Source: Paramecium pentaurelia (Eukaryota > Ciliophora > Oligohymenophorea > Peniculida > Parameciidae). Taken from it: DNA of 64,000 bases. Shown here piece by piece: positions 1-10,872 of this stretch. The DNA is taken from positions 191,820 through 255,819 of the forward strand of contig CAJJDO010000033.1 of NCBI GenBank assembly GCA_905183005.1, in the 5' to 3' direction. The notes beneath the pieces are model-generated. The model was not told where the DNA came from and ran no database searches. It saw only the letters and a list, made by a program, of their open reading frames with translations. A program made the position numbers and the translations under genes. Positions within the stretch are counted from its first letter, which is position 1. Every line of letters starts with the position of its first letter.

Positions 1-765
1 CATTAATGATGGTTGCATTAATAATACAAAAGTCCCAGAAGTACTTCCAGTATCTTTTAAATAATAATTCTTTGTTTTCTAATCAAATTCAATTACACAA
101 TGATTTCTACTTACATAATCTTCACTTAATATTAAAGTATTCTCAGGATTTCTCCCTATACTCAGTCCTTTTTCTGTGACACTTATTTTCTAATTATCAC
201 CTATGCAAATTATTTCAATAGTATTTATAGATTCCATCTATTTAATTGAATTTGGATATGATGGAATTTTAGTGGCTTCTAAATTTTATTTTGGTTATCT
301 TAAGATTTGAGGTGCATCAACTACTTTCATAGATTACACTAATTCAACTTTATGATTATCTTAAAAGTTATCTCTTTTTGGTTTAAAATCATTCAATCTT
401 TATATAGGAGTATAATCAAGATTTTCTTTGTTTATAATTTATTTGCTTGCAATAGACCATTCACTTTAACCAACATTGTTTCTTACAAATTATTTATATT
501 CTATGAATCCATTTTGAATCCACTATAAAATCTTCTTCTTTTTAACATTAGAATTTATGCCTAATTCATTCAAATCATCATCATTTAATACTTCTAAACA
601 AGCTCCATCAATAGCATTTCTTTCTATAAAATTAAATTATCAATCTATACAAAAAACATTAGATAAATCTTATAATCCTATAAATTCCAACCAGCATTCA
701 ACATCACATTAAGTCCATCTTCTTGGTTCTTTAGGAATGACACTAAATAATTTCTGATAATCCAT
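1..765 (-). CDS. SAM-FHA domain protein, 3' end outside window
   Basis: Read with TAA/TAG as Gln. The start ATG is at 765-763 and the frame runs off the left edge. Residues about 15-75 resemble a SAM domain: W..CDVECWLEFIGL, then IDGACLEVL, then DDLNELGI. A linker follows, then an FHA domain near residues 185-250 with GLSIGRNPENT and VSRNHCVIEF, the expected phosphothreonine-binding loop residues (G-R-N, S-R-N-H). One 27-nt intron at 624-650 restores the SAM frame; without it an in-frame TGA cuts the domain. SAM domains usually mediate oligomerisation and FHA domains bind phosphothreonine, so a signalling adaptor is likely (inference). The stop of the next gene lies 47 bp upstream of this start. 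Confidence 0.85.
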
Positions 766-812
766 TAAATTTAAATTTAAATTATATATAAATTAACAAT
801 CATTAAGTTTAA

Positions 813-1668
813 TCATTTCATTTTTGCTGAATTAATTTTCTCTTTTTTTATATGTTTATTTTTCTTTATAGGAATACTTTATTTTAATTATTTGGATTCC
901 TCTTTATGGGTTCTAGAGATATGACCTCTTTAAATATATATATAAATTAATACCCTAAAGAACATGCTTTAACAAATTTGCAATTACAGTAACGACACTT
1001 ATATCCTTTGGAGAATTTATTTAAATTTTTATTGAATGTATAAATTGTCTATTTCTCATCTTCATCATGATTTGCTTATGTTTAAACAGTTAATAAATTC
1101 TTTTCCATTAAAATATCCTATAGTCTTCCAACTAATCCTTAAACATTCTAATTTATATAAACTAACTAATGATCATTTGTTTCTTTGATAGGTTTATTTA
1201 TTTTCTCATGATTCACATATATTTTCCTTTCTAAGGCTACTACACTAGATTCTAATTACTACATTTATTATTAAATGGTCTCTAAATATTTTATCAATGA
1301 GTGCTCTTATTTAAGTTCTTCTTATTTAACTTCAATATTATTCTATTTGAATCAAATTAAAAAGATACTTCTCTAAATAATGAACATAAAGATGTATGTA
1401 TTGGTTTGATTTTATTACTGTTGTTGAAACTATACTAATTAATTTGAATCTATTCATCAAAATCATGGATATAACTTTTATTTATTTTTGCTTTTTTAGT
1501 AGAGTTATTCTAGTGTTTTTAAGGAAAAATTGATTTTGATTTTATACTAAACTGAATGAATTAAGATGAACTGTATATTCCATTTGGAGTAACCTATTAA
1601 CACAGATTCTAACGATATGGAGTATCTGGATAATCAAAAGATTCTTCTATTTCTTTTTAACTTGACAT
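813..1668 (-). CDS. Coiled-coil protein with C-terminal C2H2 zinc finger
   Basis: Ciliate-code protein of 267 aa with introns at 928-953 and 1343-1368 (26 nt each). The N-terminal 100 residues are low complexity (Ser, Gln, Asn, Lys). The middle is a predicted coiled coil rich in Glu, Lys, Leu and Gln. Near the C-terminus is one zinc finger, C-x2-C-x12-H-x4-H (CRYC ... GGH ISRTH); splicing of the second intron is needed to complete it, which supports that intron. A single finger can bind DNA, RNA or protein; no target can be inferred. The N-terminal Met chosen is the first one in the open frame. The same-strand neighbour downstream is the SAM-FHA gene. Confidence 0.8.
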
Positions 1669-2710
1669 AATTAATGAACTTGAAATTGAGTTCAGAATCC
1701 ATTTATAGGGAATTAAAAATGTTACTAAATTTTTAGTCTCTTTTTCACTCCAAAAAAATAATATATAAAATAAAATGGGTTTAGTATTTTTTTTAAAAAA
1801 TAAGAAAAAATATGATGATTCCTATTCAATAATTAGATAACAAAAGATCTAATTTAGAAATCATCATATTTAATTCAATTTTAATTGAAAGTTGAATAAC
1901 AATTTAAGTTAGTTTCTTATAACTGTCGCTATAAATTTCGATACAAAATATTATTAAGATTATTTATAATAAGTTTGTATTTTGTAAAGAGATTAAAGAA
2001 AGTGTTTTTAAAGTTATTCTAATGAACTTCAAAGAATCTATTCAATCAAAATTATTTCTTAAAAGAGAAAAACAAGTCAAATGTAATCGATATGTAAGAC
2101 ACAAGAATAATATGAAAATAGATCACCAATTTAAATATACTCATACTCAAATACATTGATAGATATGACATTGAATAGATTATCACTCTTATTCGTAAAT
2201 CTGTCTCTATAAGTTACTAATATTCCAAACATCTATTAATTAATGAACAATATTAAATTATTTATTTGAATTAAGATGTTCATCTTTATTTAGATATGTG
2301 TAGTTTGAATAATAATTTATTTATTTTTATTTTTTATAAAGTTTATTATTTTATTATTATATTAATTTATATTAGAAATATTATCATAACCTTATAAAAT
2401 TTTTTATAATACTCTTTTTAAGTATCTTTCTTTAATAATGATATAATTTTGAAAATAATTTTTATTCTACGAAAATGTTTCTCATCCATTTATGTTTAAA
2501 GTCTTTTCGTTCTTCACTGTTTATATTATTTTTTCAGTATTATATTTATATTAATACTAATCGTAAAATATTGTTTTTAATAAGTATATTTTAAATAAAT
2601 AATTATTGTTATCTTAATAAGTAAGATGCTTTAAAATTACTTTGAATAAATTTAGTGATACCAATAATTATATTGATTAAAGGATTTATTTCAATTTAAA
2701 TATTAATTTT
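1669..2710. other. Divergent intergenic region, about 1 kb
   Basis: Very AT-rich sequence between two divergently transcribed genes; long for this window, where gaps are often below 100 bp. It holds a 13-bp inverted repeat (1808-1820 with 1859-1871). A weak plus-strand frame around 1990-2160 (Met at 2022) ends in TGA but uses CAA rather than TAA/TAG for Gln, unlike the real genes here, so I do not call it a gene. It presumably contains promoters for both flanking genes. Confidence 0.5.
1808..1871. repeat. 13-bp inverted repeat
   Basis: AAATATGATGATT at 1808-1820 is the exact reverse complement of 1859-1871, with a 38-nt spacer. It lies in the divergent intergenic region upstream of the C2H2 gene. 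It could form a hairpin or be a symmetric protein site; chance is possible in such AT-rich DNA. Confidence 0.4.
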
Positions 2711-4533
2711 ATGTCATTTTTTCAGAATTATTCAATGAAAACACTATTACTAACATACTCTGCTATATTTTCAGCTTTATTTTCATCACTTTCATATATC
2801 ACAGGATATTTTGGAGGAAGAGTAATTATTGATGAATTTTTGGTTTAATCAAATATAATATATGAGAGAGATAATGCAAATAAATTTAGTTATGCTACTC
2901 ATTATTACAAATATTTGAATTCTTACTTTTAAATAAGTTATTTTATATCATTTAAATTAGATGCTAATCCACTAATCACATTAAACTAACTGTATTTAAT
3001 TTATTTAACAAAAATATATTGGAATAGCTCTTTGAATTAAAATAATTTTGGTGGTATAGAATCTTATCCATCCATAATTGCAAACAAAAATAATTCCAAA
3101 TTTTCTGACTCTGTATTTTGTTACACTTTTAAAGATGAATTTAATTATGCTGAACGAAATCAAATATAATAAGTCAGTTTTGGTAATTTTATAGGTTCTA
3201 TTGGATAAATAATACATCCACATTTTGATAGTAATTAAGCTTTTTTATATGGCTATGTTATTGAATAACCTAAACCTTTGTATTCCTACCCATGTTATGC
3301 TATAGGATAGGAAATTAAACATTATTAACCTGAAACTAGACCATGGTATCTTTTAGCCTAAAATATCTCATAATAAAGCATAATTAACAAAGAGTATCTC
3401 TACAGTATATCTGATCCATATTTATGTAATTAATTGAATATAATTATTTAGTCAATTAGGATTAAAAGGTAGGAATAACAATAACTTTACCTTTGATTGA
3501 TAAGTTTTTTCATTTCAAAGGTGCTTGGTGTTTAGATATTTTTTCAGATTATTTAATTCAAAAAACTTAAAAGATGTTAGATAAATTCAAAGATGTTTAC
3601 ATAATCATATTAACAAAGGATGGCATTCTAATAAATTAACCAGATAACGATTAAGCATATTTTTATGATGAAAACATTACTGGATTTAATAAAAATGATT
3701 GGGATTAATTGTAGAGAAATGATGAAAAATACTTTAAATTTATGAATTAGAGAACTAATTCTTAATAAAGTGTTATTAAATTTTATCTCACTAAATAATA
3801 ATTATATTTCTTATTGTAATTATTAAAATTAAATTAGATTAGTATTATTGATAATGCTAGATATTAAAATTATCTAACTGAATGTAAAAGTATATTATAA
3901 ACAAAAATCGATGATGCATTACATTAAACAATAATACTTTTATTCACAGCTTATTTTTCATTGTTTTTTTGTGCTTATTTTATGATTTCAAAACTTATTA
4001 TATCTCCATTGTAAGAGATAATTTAATGTATAAAAGTTAAGAGACCAAAAACTTTGAAGGAAAAATATGAAGATTTACTTAGATGGAGATTTAAAATAAA
4101 AAAGAAATTTTACATTAGTCCTGCTTTAAGAAATTTATAAGATGCTGTCTATTATTTAAATAATTTTAATTTTTAAAAAACAAAATAAAACAATAGTTCT
4201 TATTTCTTAATGCAAAAATTTAAATTTCCTAAAAAAGAATATTTTAAAAATAGAGTATAATAAATGTTATAAATAAATTAAAAATCAATAAAATTATAAA
4301 ACTTTAATACTGAATTTGATGATTATTCTTTGAATAGAAATTAATAAAATTCTAATATTAGAAATAAAATAAAGTTTCTACATTAATTTTGTTTGAATTT
4401 GAAAGATAAATAATAAAATATAAATAAGGAAGATCTTAATTATTATTTAAGCAATTAAATTTAATTGATTGCTTTTTCGTTTGTTAAAAGTTTGTTAAAT
4501 TCAAAATCAGAGATTTTTAATGATTAAAATTGA
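2711..4533 (+). CDS. Two-pass membrane receptor with extracellular Cache-like domain
   Basis: 598 aa, one 26-nt intron at 3426-3451. An N-terminal hydrophobic stretch (about residues 10-30) is followed by a 350-residue extracellular part. This carries the Cache-type pieces TRPWY, then VGITITLPL and GAWCLDIF. A second transmembrane helix (about residues 400-425) ends with ISPLQEI, a HAMP-like exit seen in sensory receptors. The cytoplasmic tail is basic and Gln/Asn-rich with no catalytic domain that I recognise. Splicing is required to bring the two halves of the Cache region into one frame. Cache receptors sense small extracellular ligands; the ligand here is unknown. The start is the first Met; Met at 2735 is an alternative just before the hydrophobic segment. 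Confidence 0.8.
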
Positions 4534-4879
4534 TTCATATTATAAATCTTTAATATTTAAATCATTTAATTATCTAATTATATTATTTATTATCAAACGA
4601 ATAGATAAATAATGTTCTATTTAAATGACTTTTATTTAAATACTCATTTATTATAAATAGTAATAATAATAATAAATTTAAATTATTGAATATAATCTTT
4701 GTATAGAATACATTAAATATAATTTTATAGTGTAATAATATTTAAAATAAATTCTAAATACTTAATCATCATTACCAATATTATTAAAATTTATGATATT
4801 TTCAATTTTCAAATTTCCCTTTGGCACAATTTAAACAAATTTCCCTAAACTTTCATTTAAAGTGTTAGATTTTCAAACA
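4534..4879. other. Intergenic, no feature seen
   Basis: 346 bp of AT-rich DNA between the receptor stop and the PCBD start on the same strand. It should contain the 3' end of one transcript and the promoter of the next; no conserved motif is recognisable. Confidence 0.5.
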
Positions 4880-5383
4880 ATGAAGGAAAGAAATCCAACA
4901 CTTATTTCTGACTCAGATATATAAACATTATGTAAGATGCATTCATTAAATTCAACATGGAAGATAGTAAATTATTGAATTATAATAGACTCCATAAAAA
5001 TTATATAGAGAAATTAAGTTCAATAATTTTAAGGAAGCCTTTTCTTTTATGAATTAAGTGGCTATTTTTTCAGAATAAATCGATCGTATTATGATATATT
5101 AATCTTAGATCATCCTGATTGGGAAAATGTATATAATTTAGTTAAGATTAATCTGAACACTCATGATATTGGAGGAATTTCTATAAAAGATATCTTCTTA
5201 GCTTATGCAATAGTAATAATTTATAAAATTATATAGGATACAATAGCAATGAATGTAAGAGTGAAATCTGCAGAATCAACTAATGATACACGTATTTTGG
5301 AAGTAGCAAAAATTGCAGAATCTTGGAATTTAAATTTTGATCAATTTCATAGAATGATTGAAACAGATTCTAGATAAATATGA
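4880..5383 (+). CDS. PCBD: Pterin-4a-carbinolamine dehydratase
   Basis: 144 aa from four exons (introns 4967-4988, 5086-5108, 5213-5236). After splicing the family signature is clear: W near residue 27, FKEAFSFMNQVA, then IDHHPDWENVYN and LNTHDIGGIS..D..LA. The HHPDW pair of histidines is the catalytic core of the family. The enzyme dehydrates 4a-hydroxytetrahydropterin formed by aromatic amino acid hydroxylases, recycling tetrahydrobiopterin. The second intron splits the first His codon, so the unspliced reading loses the active site. The C-terminus is about 40 residues longer than typical bacterial PhhA. The third intron is 24 nt and stopless. The gene is convergent with the trichocyst-like gene, 25 bp between stops. 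Confidence 0.93.
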
Positions 5384-5408
5384 ATATTTTTATATGAATA
5401 TGATGATT

Positions 5409-6579
5409 TCATTCTGACAACTTTTGATTGATGTATTCAATTAATCTATCAACGATATCTATTTCAGTTTATCTAAATTAAATGATATTGATTACCTACT
5501 AACTTTTTAATTACTGTATTCTTAATCTTCTAATTCATTGATTCTAGTGGCATCTTAAATATTTAATTAAGTGACTTCAACAATAGCATTAGATATGTTT
5601 ATTAATCCATCTAATTCATTTAATCTTGATTAGATTTCTTTAAGTCTATTATTAGCAGTTGCCAATGAAACTTATAAGGTTTATTTTTCATTTCTCAAAT
5701 CATCACCTAATCTTGTTAAATTCTCAACTTAAGTTTTGTGATTTGATTCTAATTAATCTTAACCTTCTTATAATGCAGTAATTAATCTAGCAACTAAACT
5801 CAAAACATTATTCAATGTTTCTGGATTGACTTTTGTTGTCATTTCAGCTAATCCTTCAATTATTGGTTAGAATAAAGTTAAAGAACTTTTCTTAGTATGG
5901 GCTTCTAAGATTTCTTTAATCTTTTAAAAGTTTTCTTTTGTTTAAATCAAATTACTCTTTGTGTCTTATCTAAATATTTAAATAAATCTAATACGTTAAT
6001 TGAATTAATGATGCTCCTTCACCTCTTAAATTTAATAATAATCTTTAAGCTTCTTTACAAGCAAGAATTGCATCACTATAATCTTAAAATTTAGCTGTAA
6101 AATCTGTATTTTCAGCATCTAATCTACTTTAAGCATCTCCACTTCCTCTACTATTTCTATCTAATGCAGCTTAATCTATACAATTATATTCTATAAATAT
6201 TACCTTCTTTTACTCTTGTTTATAATGTACTCAATTCATTACTTAAACTTTATTATTCTTATCTTTAATTGTCAAGATCTTATTAACCTTATTCAAGTGT
6301 AGCTTAGAGTTTTGCCAAATCAACTTAACTTCTTCTTGTGAATGTTGCATTTTCTTAATCTTACAATTATGTTAAGGCAATCAATTCATCCTTTATTTAT
6401 TATAAGAGCTATTTTAATTCATTCAATGATCCTCCTGTTTTCATATTAACACTCACTAAGTTAATCATAGATGAACCAAAAGGATGATCTCCATATCCTG
6501 AAAGTCTTTCTTTCAATTCAGATACTGTTGTTGCCTAAATGCAGGCAATCAAAACAACAACCAACAAAGCTGATTTCAT
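5409..6579 (-). CDS. Trichocyst matrix / granule lattice-like secretory protein
   Basis: 364 aa with introns at 5473-5495, 5970-5994 and 6176-6203. It starts with a clear signal peptide (MKSALLVVVLIACIQA). The rest is almost entirely alpha-helical heptad sequence rich in Gln, Leu, Glu and Asn, ending IDRLIEYINQKLSE. Signal peptide plus long coiled coils in a ciliate matches the trichocyst matrix proteins of Paramecium and the Grl proteins of Tetrahymena, which crystallise in dense-core secretory granules and expand on release. No propeptide site is certain. A generic secreted coiled-coil protein is the alternative. The start is fixed by the signal peptide. Confidence 0.75.
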
Positions 6580-6784
6580 ATAATATTAATAAACTATTCA
6601 CAAAAAACAGAAAAACGAATATTATCTCAATCTCAAATTTTACATCATTCAATGTATATTTATATCTTAAATTCTTTATTTCTTTAATTAATTTCATTAT
6701 ATTCTTCAATCTCAACTCATCTTATATATGAAGACACAAAAATATTAAGAATTATATAAAATATATAAATTAATCATTAAATTC

Positions 6785-9700
6785 TCATTTTACATTCATA
6801 TAACCTATAATAAACTCTTTTAAACATTCTTCATCATCACTTAAATAATCAATCTAATTAGAATTAATAATCTTATAATTTTTTAATGGAAATTCTTTTT
6901 CAATCCTTATAAATTTAATCGAATATCCAAAAAATCTAAATTTAAATCATTCTATTTACATTAATAATTCTTTAGAATTCAAATTGCAATTTAGTTAATC
7001 AAAGATCTATTTAAAATACTTTTCATATAATTCTATATAGCTATTAAACTTATAGAAATCCCCCTATTCTAAAAATCTAATTAAATCTATCACATCACCA
7101 TTGTTATTTCTACTATCAAGAAAATCTTGTATATCTTTTGATGCTTCCTAATAATTGAAATAATTAATTACTGTTGAAATTGCAAGTTTTTATTAATAGA
7201 TTTCGGTTATTTCATTTATTTATTATTAATGATATTTTTAATAATCTAAAATTGTATTTTCAGCAATAAATTAATCCAAATCTTTTTTTAAATAACATTA
7301 CTCTACATTTCTATCATTTTTGCAAAATAATTTTACATTAGTAATTAATGAATATTAATAATGGCGTAAAAGGTAATTAAAAATTTCAAACTATTTGATA
7401 AACTTTTATAATTTCTAATGTGTTCTATGTTATGATAATTATTTAATACTTTAACTTTTGATAAGAATTAAATACATTTTCAGCCAATTTAATCTTTTAC
7501 AAAATAATCTAAAAAACTTATTTTAATGATTATGCTGGCTGATTAGCATCTGCTTTTTTTATAAGTCTTCCTTTTAGTTTTGTAGTAATTTATCCTTATT
7601 ATTAAGTATCCTATGCTACACTATTTTAAAAATTGTTATTATAATTAGAATAAACCTATTACTTAATTAATTATTAGTTATTTGGTTATTTATCATTAGA
7701 AACACCAAATTCTTAATAGCTATCTGTATTTTCCATTTTTTTATTTTAATTTTAATTCTAAACTTATTGTAATTTTTATTATTAGTATTAATATGAATTA
7801 TTATTTACATATTCATTTGAATATTGAATTTATTTTTAAATGAAACTTTATTTTTATACATCTTAAGACTGAATTTCTTATTTTTTATTAATTACTTCTT
7901 ATTATGGTTATTATGCTTAATATGGTTCTTATGTTTATTATTATGCTTTATATGCATATTATTTTTATTATGTTTAATAAGTTTATTATTATTAATTAAT
8001 TATTTGATTATTATCTTTGTTTTAAGGTATTATCTCTGATATAGTAATTATTTTATTTTTATTAGAATCCTTAAATTAATTGATTTAGTTTTTTTATTAG
8101 GGTTGAGATTTCATATAATTTGGCATGATGCCTTAATCAAAATTACCTTAATCTAAATCTTAAGATTACTTTGAAGTTTATTTAAAGCTATTTTAAACAC
8201 CTTGCTAATTAAAATCTTCTTTTTAGGTTGAAAATGATAATTTAAAAGTATCATTAGATAGTATTTCACTTTAAGCATCTATTTCATTTAATGATTAAGT
8301 GGAAACTTTATCATTAGGAATTATTTAATTTATTTATTATTATCTATTTGAAGATGATTAATTATGACTGGGAATAAATATTTGATTATCTTTTTGATTT
8401 TTAATTGGATTTTAATTTTATGACCCAAATTGCTATTCAAGTTATTGATTATTAATTATAATTAATTATGAATCTTAATTTAAATTTGACTTGTTAAAGT
8501 CGACTATAGATTCATCAGCATTTGCTTAATTATTTGCAACAAAATTCTAATAATTTATTTAATTCTCTTATTTAAATTATTGAGGTGTGTTATTTCTTTA
8601 TTAATTTGGACTTATTAAAAGATTTTATTATTTTACTTCAACTACTTTATAATCCTATTTATTATTAGAATCTAAATTTAATTTTTTATCTTCATGAATT
8701 TGATTATAAACCTTAGAATCTTATTCTTCTTGAAAATCATTATGAAATTATATTTAATAACCCAATTATGAACTATTTGTATTTTGTTTGATAATATTAG
8801 GATTCATAGTTGGATTTTAATAATCCTCCTATTAAGATTAAACAAACTTAGAATCAAAATTGTTTTAATTAGTAAAATCTTTTGGAATTTGTTAATAATT
8901 GTCTTAAGAATCTAATTATTATTTTAATATTTTTTAATTATTTGGGATTTAATTGTTATTTTACCCTTAATTGTTACTAATTTAATGTTTCTATTATATT
9001 ATTTAATTATTATTTTGATTAACCTAATTATTATTTTGATAAGCTTAATTAGTATTTTGATAATCCTAATTCGTATTTTCAATAGATGTTTAATCTTCTA
9101 ATTTTGATTATTTTTGAGTTTAAACTGTTTCCTATTAGGCAGGTTTAATAATAAAATTAAAATGATCAACATCTATTTATTTTATTTTTTGTAAATTAAT
9201 ATGCATTAGATCATCATTAGCCCTTTAATATAATAAACAAATTACTTTTTTTTATCATCTTATAGATTAGGTTCGGTAAGTATTGATGAATTTATATTTA
9301 TTCCATCTAAATACTTATAGAACTAATCCCAACTCATTCTATCATCTTCTTCATATTAGATTGTCATTTTTAATAAATATTCTAAATTGTTTTTTGAATT
9401 TTGATCACCTTCATTTTTGATTATAGGTAATTTAATTCCATTTTTAATCCTATTGAATTCTTTTTCTAAATCCCCTATTGATTTTATTTAAAAGATAGGC
9501 TATTAAAATGTAATATAATAAATTGTTAATCCAAACTAATTTAGATATTAAAATTACACTAAAAAGATCTGCTTTATTAGAATAATTTCCTGAAATTACT
9601 TATGGTGATACAAATAAAGGTGTTCCTAATTAAGTTTGTTTTAATAAAGATTCAACATCATTTAAAGTTTTACTTAAACCATAATCGCTAATCTAAATTT

Positions 9701-10194
9701 AATAATAAAATACTTTATAATATCCATCCTCTCCTATTAAGATATTTTCAGGCTTCATATCTCTGTGAATTATATTTTTCTTCATAATTTCTTTATATCC
9801 TTTGCAAACTTATTTTGAGATATGGAGAACCTAATAAATTGAAAATATTTAATTTTCCTTTTTCATCTTTTATAATTTTTGTTCAAGGTTTTCTATACAT
9901 TTCTCCATGAAAATATATATAATTTAATTCTACTCTACTATATGATAAATTTTGAGAATATTAGGATGTGTAATTTTCTTTATTTCCTCTAAGATCTCTA
10001 CTTCTCTTTGAAACATTGGTCTTTTTTCTTCTGTCAATTATAAAACCTATTTTTATCATTATTAAAACCTTAACACATATTTTTCTATTTTAACTTACTA
10101 TTCTTCCTTCATATACTTTCCCATAACTTCCTTTTCCAATAAATGCACCAAAATTCACTTCATAATCACCAATAACCCTAATATCGATATTCAT
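6785..10194 (-). CDS. Long Gln/Asn-rich protein kinase, ULK/ATG1-like organisation
   Basis: 1090 aa, seven exons; introns 6936-6959, 7425-7449, 9223-9245, 9536-9557, 9693-9713, 10047-10068. The N-terminal 270 residues are a kinase: IGKGSYGKVYEG loop, CVKVL lysine, HRDMKPENIL catalytic loop, then ISDYG in place of DFG, GTPLFVSPQV as APE region, and a DRMSWDQ end motif. About 550 residues of Gln/Asn/Ser-rich linker follow, then a helical C-terminal region of about 250 residues (KIKLAENVFNSYQK onward). Kinase at the N-terminus, disordered middle and helical tail is the ATG1/ULK layout, but a different ciliate kinase family with an extended tail is possible. The 21-nt intron just before DYG is stopless, so retention would add seven residues there. 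Confidence 0.82.
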
Positions 10195-10450
10195 TTATAT
10201 TTCTTAATATTTCCTAAGATTATTAATTATATATTATAAAATTAACAATTATTTTATATAGATTTCCTTTTTAATTGAATTATCTATATTAATTATGAAT
10301 ATTTTATTTAAAAAATGAATCTTTAATAATAAACTAAATAGCATACATTTTTATAATATTAATTTTCAATTAATTTGAGTTATAGAATTCTTATAGAAAT
10401 ATTTGAATTATAAATATCTAAACAAAAAATCACTAAAAGTTGCATCATTT

Positions 10451-10711
10451 TCATCTTATAATCTCTATTTATTCAATTCCTTAAGGTAATTCTCTTAAAT
10501 TCTATGATCCAACAAAGTACACAATCATAATTAGAAACCAAAATACAGCTCCTATAATTCCATAAATTCCTAATTCCCATACTTATGTTGATACTATATC
10601 TGAAATAGCAAACATTAACCATACTATAGACCATAATGCACAACGTTAGCATTGAGATATTGCCAATCTGCCACAAATGGGGCATATTTTGTATTTTTAT
10701 TAAGTTTGCAT
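10451..10711 (-). CDS. Small Cys-rich two-TM membrane protein
   Basis: 86 aa, single exon. The N-terminus carries CPICG and CQRC, a four-cysteine zinc-ribbon-like pair about 11 residues apart. Two hydrophobic helices follow (about residues 26-40 and 45-66), then a short acidic tail. No family is recognised. Small zinc-ribbon membrane proteins occur in the ER and endosomes, but I do not assign a function. It sits between the kinase gene and SPT5 on the same strand. Confidence 0.65.
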
Positions 10712-10872
10712 TTTTTTAATAAATACTAAAAATGTTATGAATTTTTATTTCACATTTAGATGTATTTTTTTCTAATTACTTAGAATAAAAATAGGAATAA
10801 TGATTTTAGATGAGATAGTATCAAAAATAATAAAATTAAAGATTTTATAATATGATATTATTGTATATATTA

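Noticed and set aside
1990..2160. Possible small plus-strand gene (KESIQSKLFLKREKQVKCNRYVRHK)
   Set aside because: Gln is encoded only by CAA, no TAA/TAG, and there is no clear start context or family; kept as intergenic.
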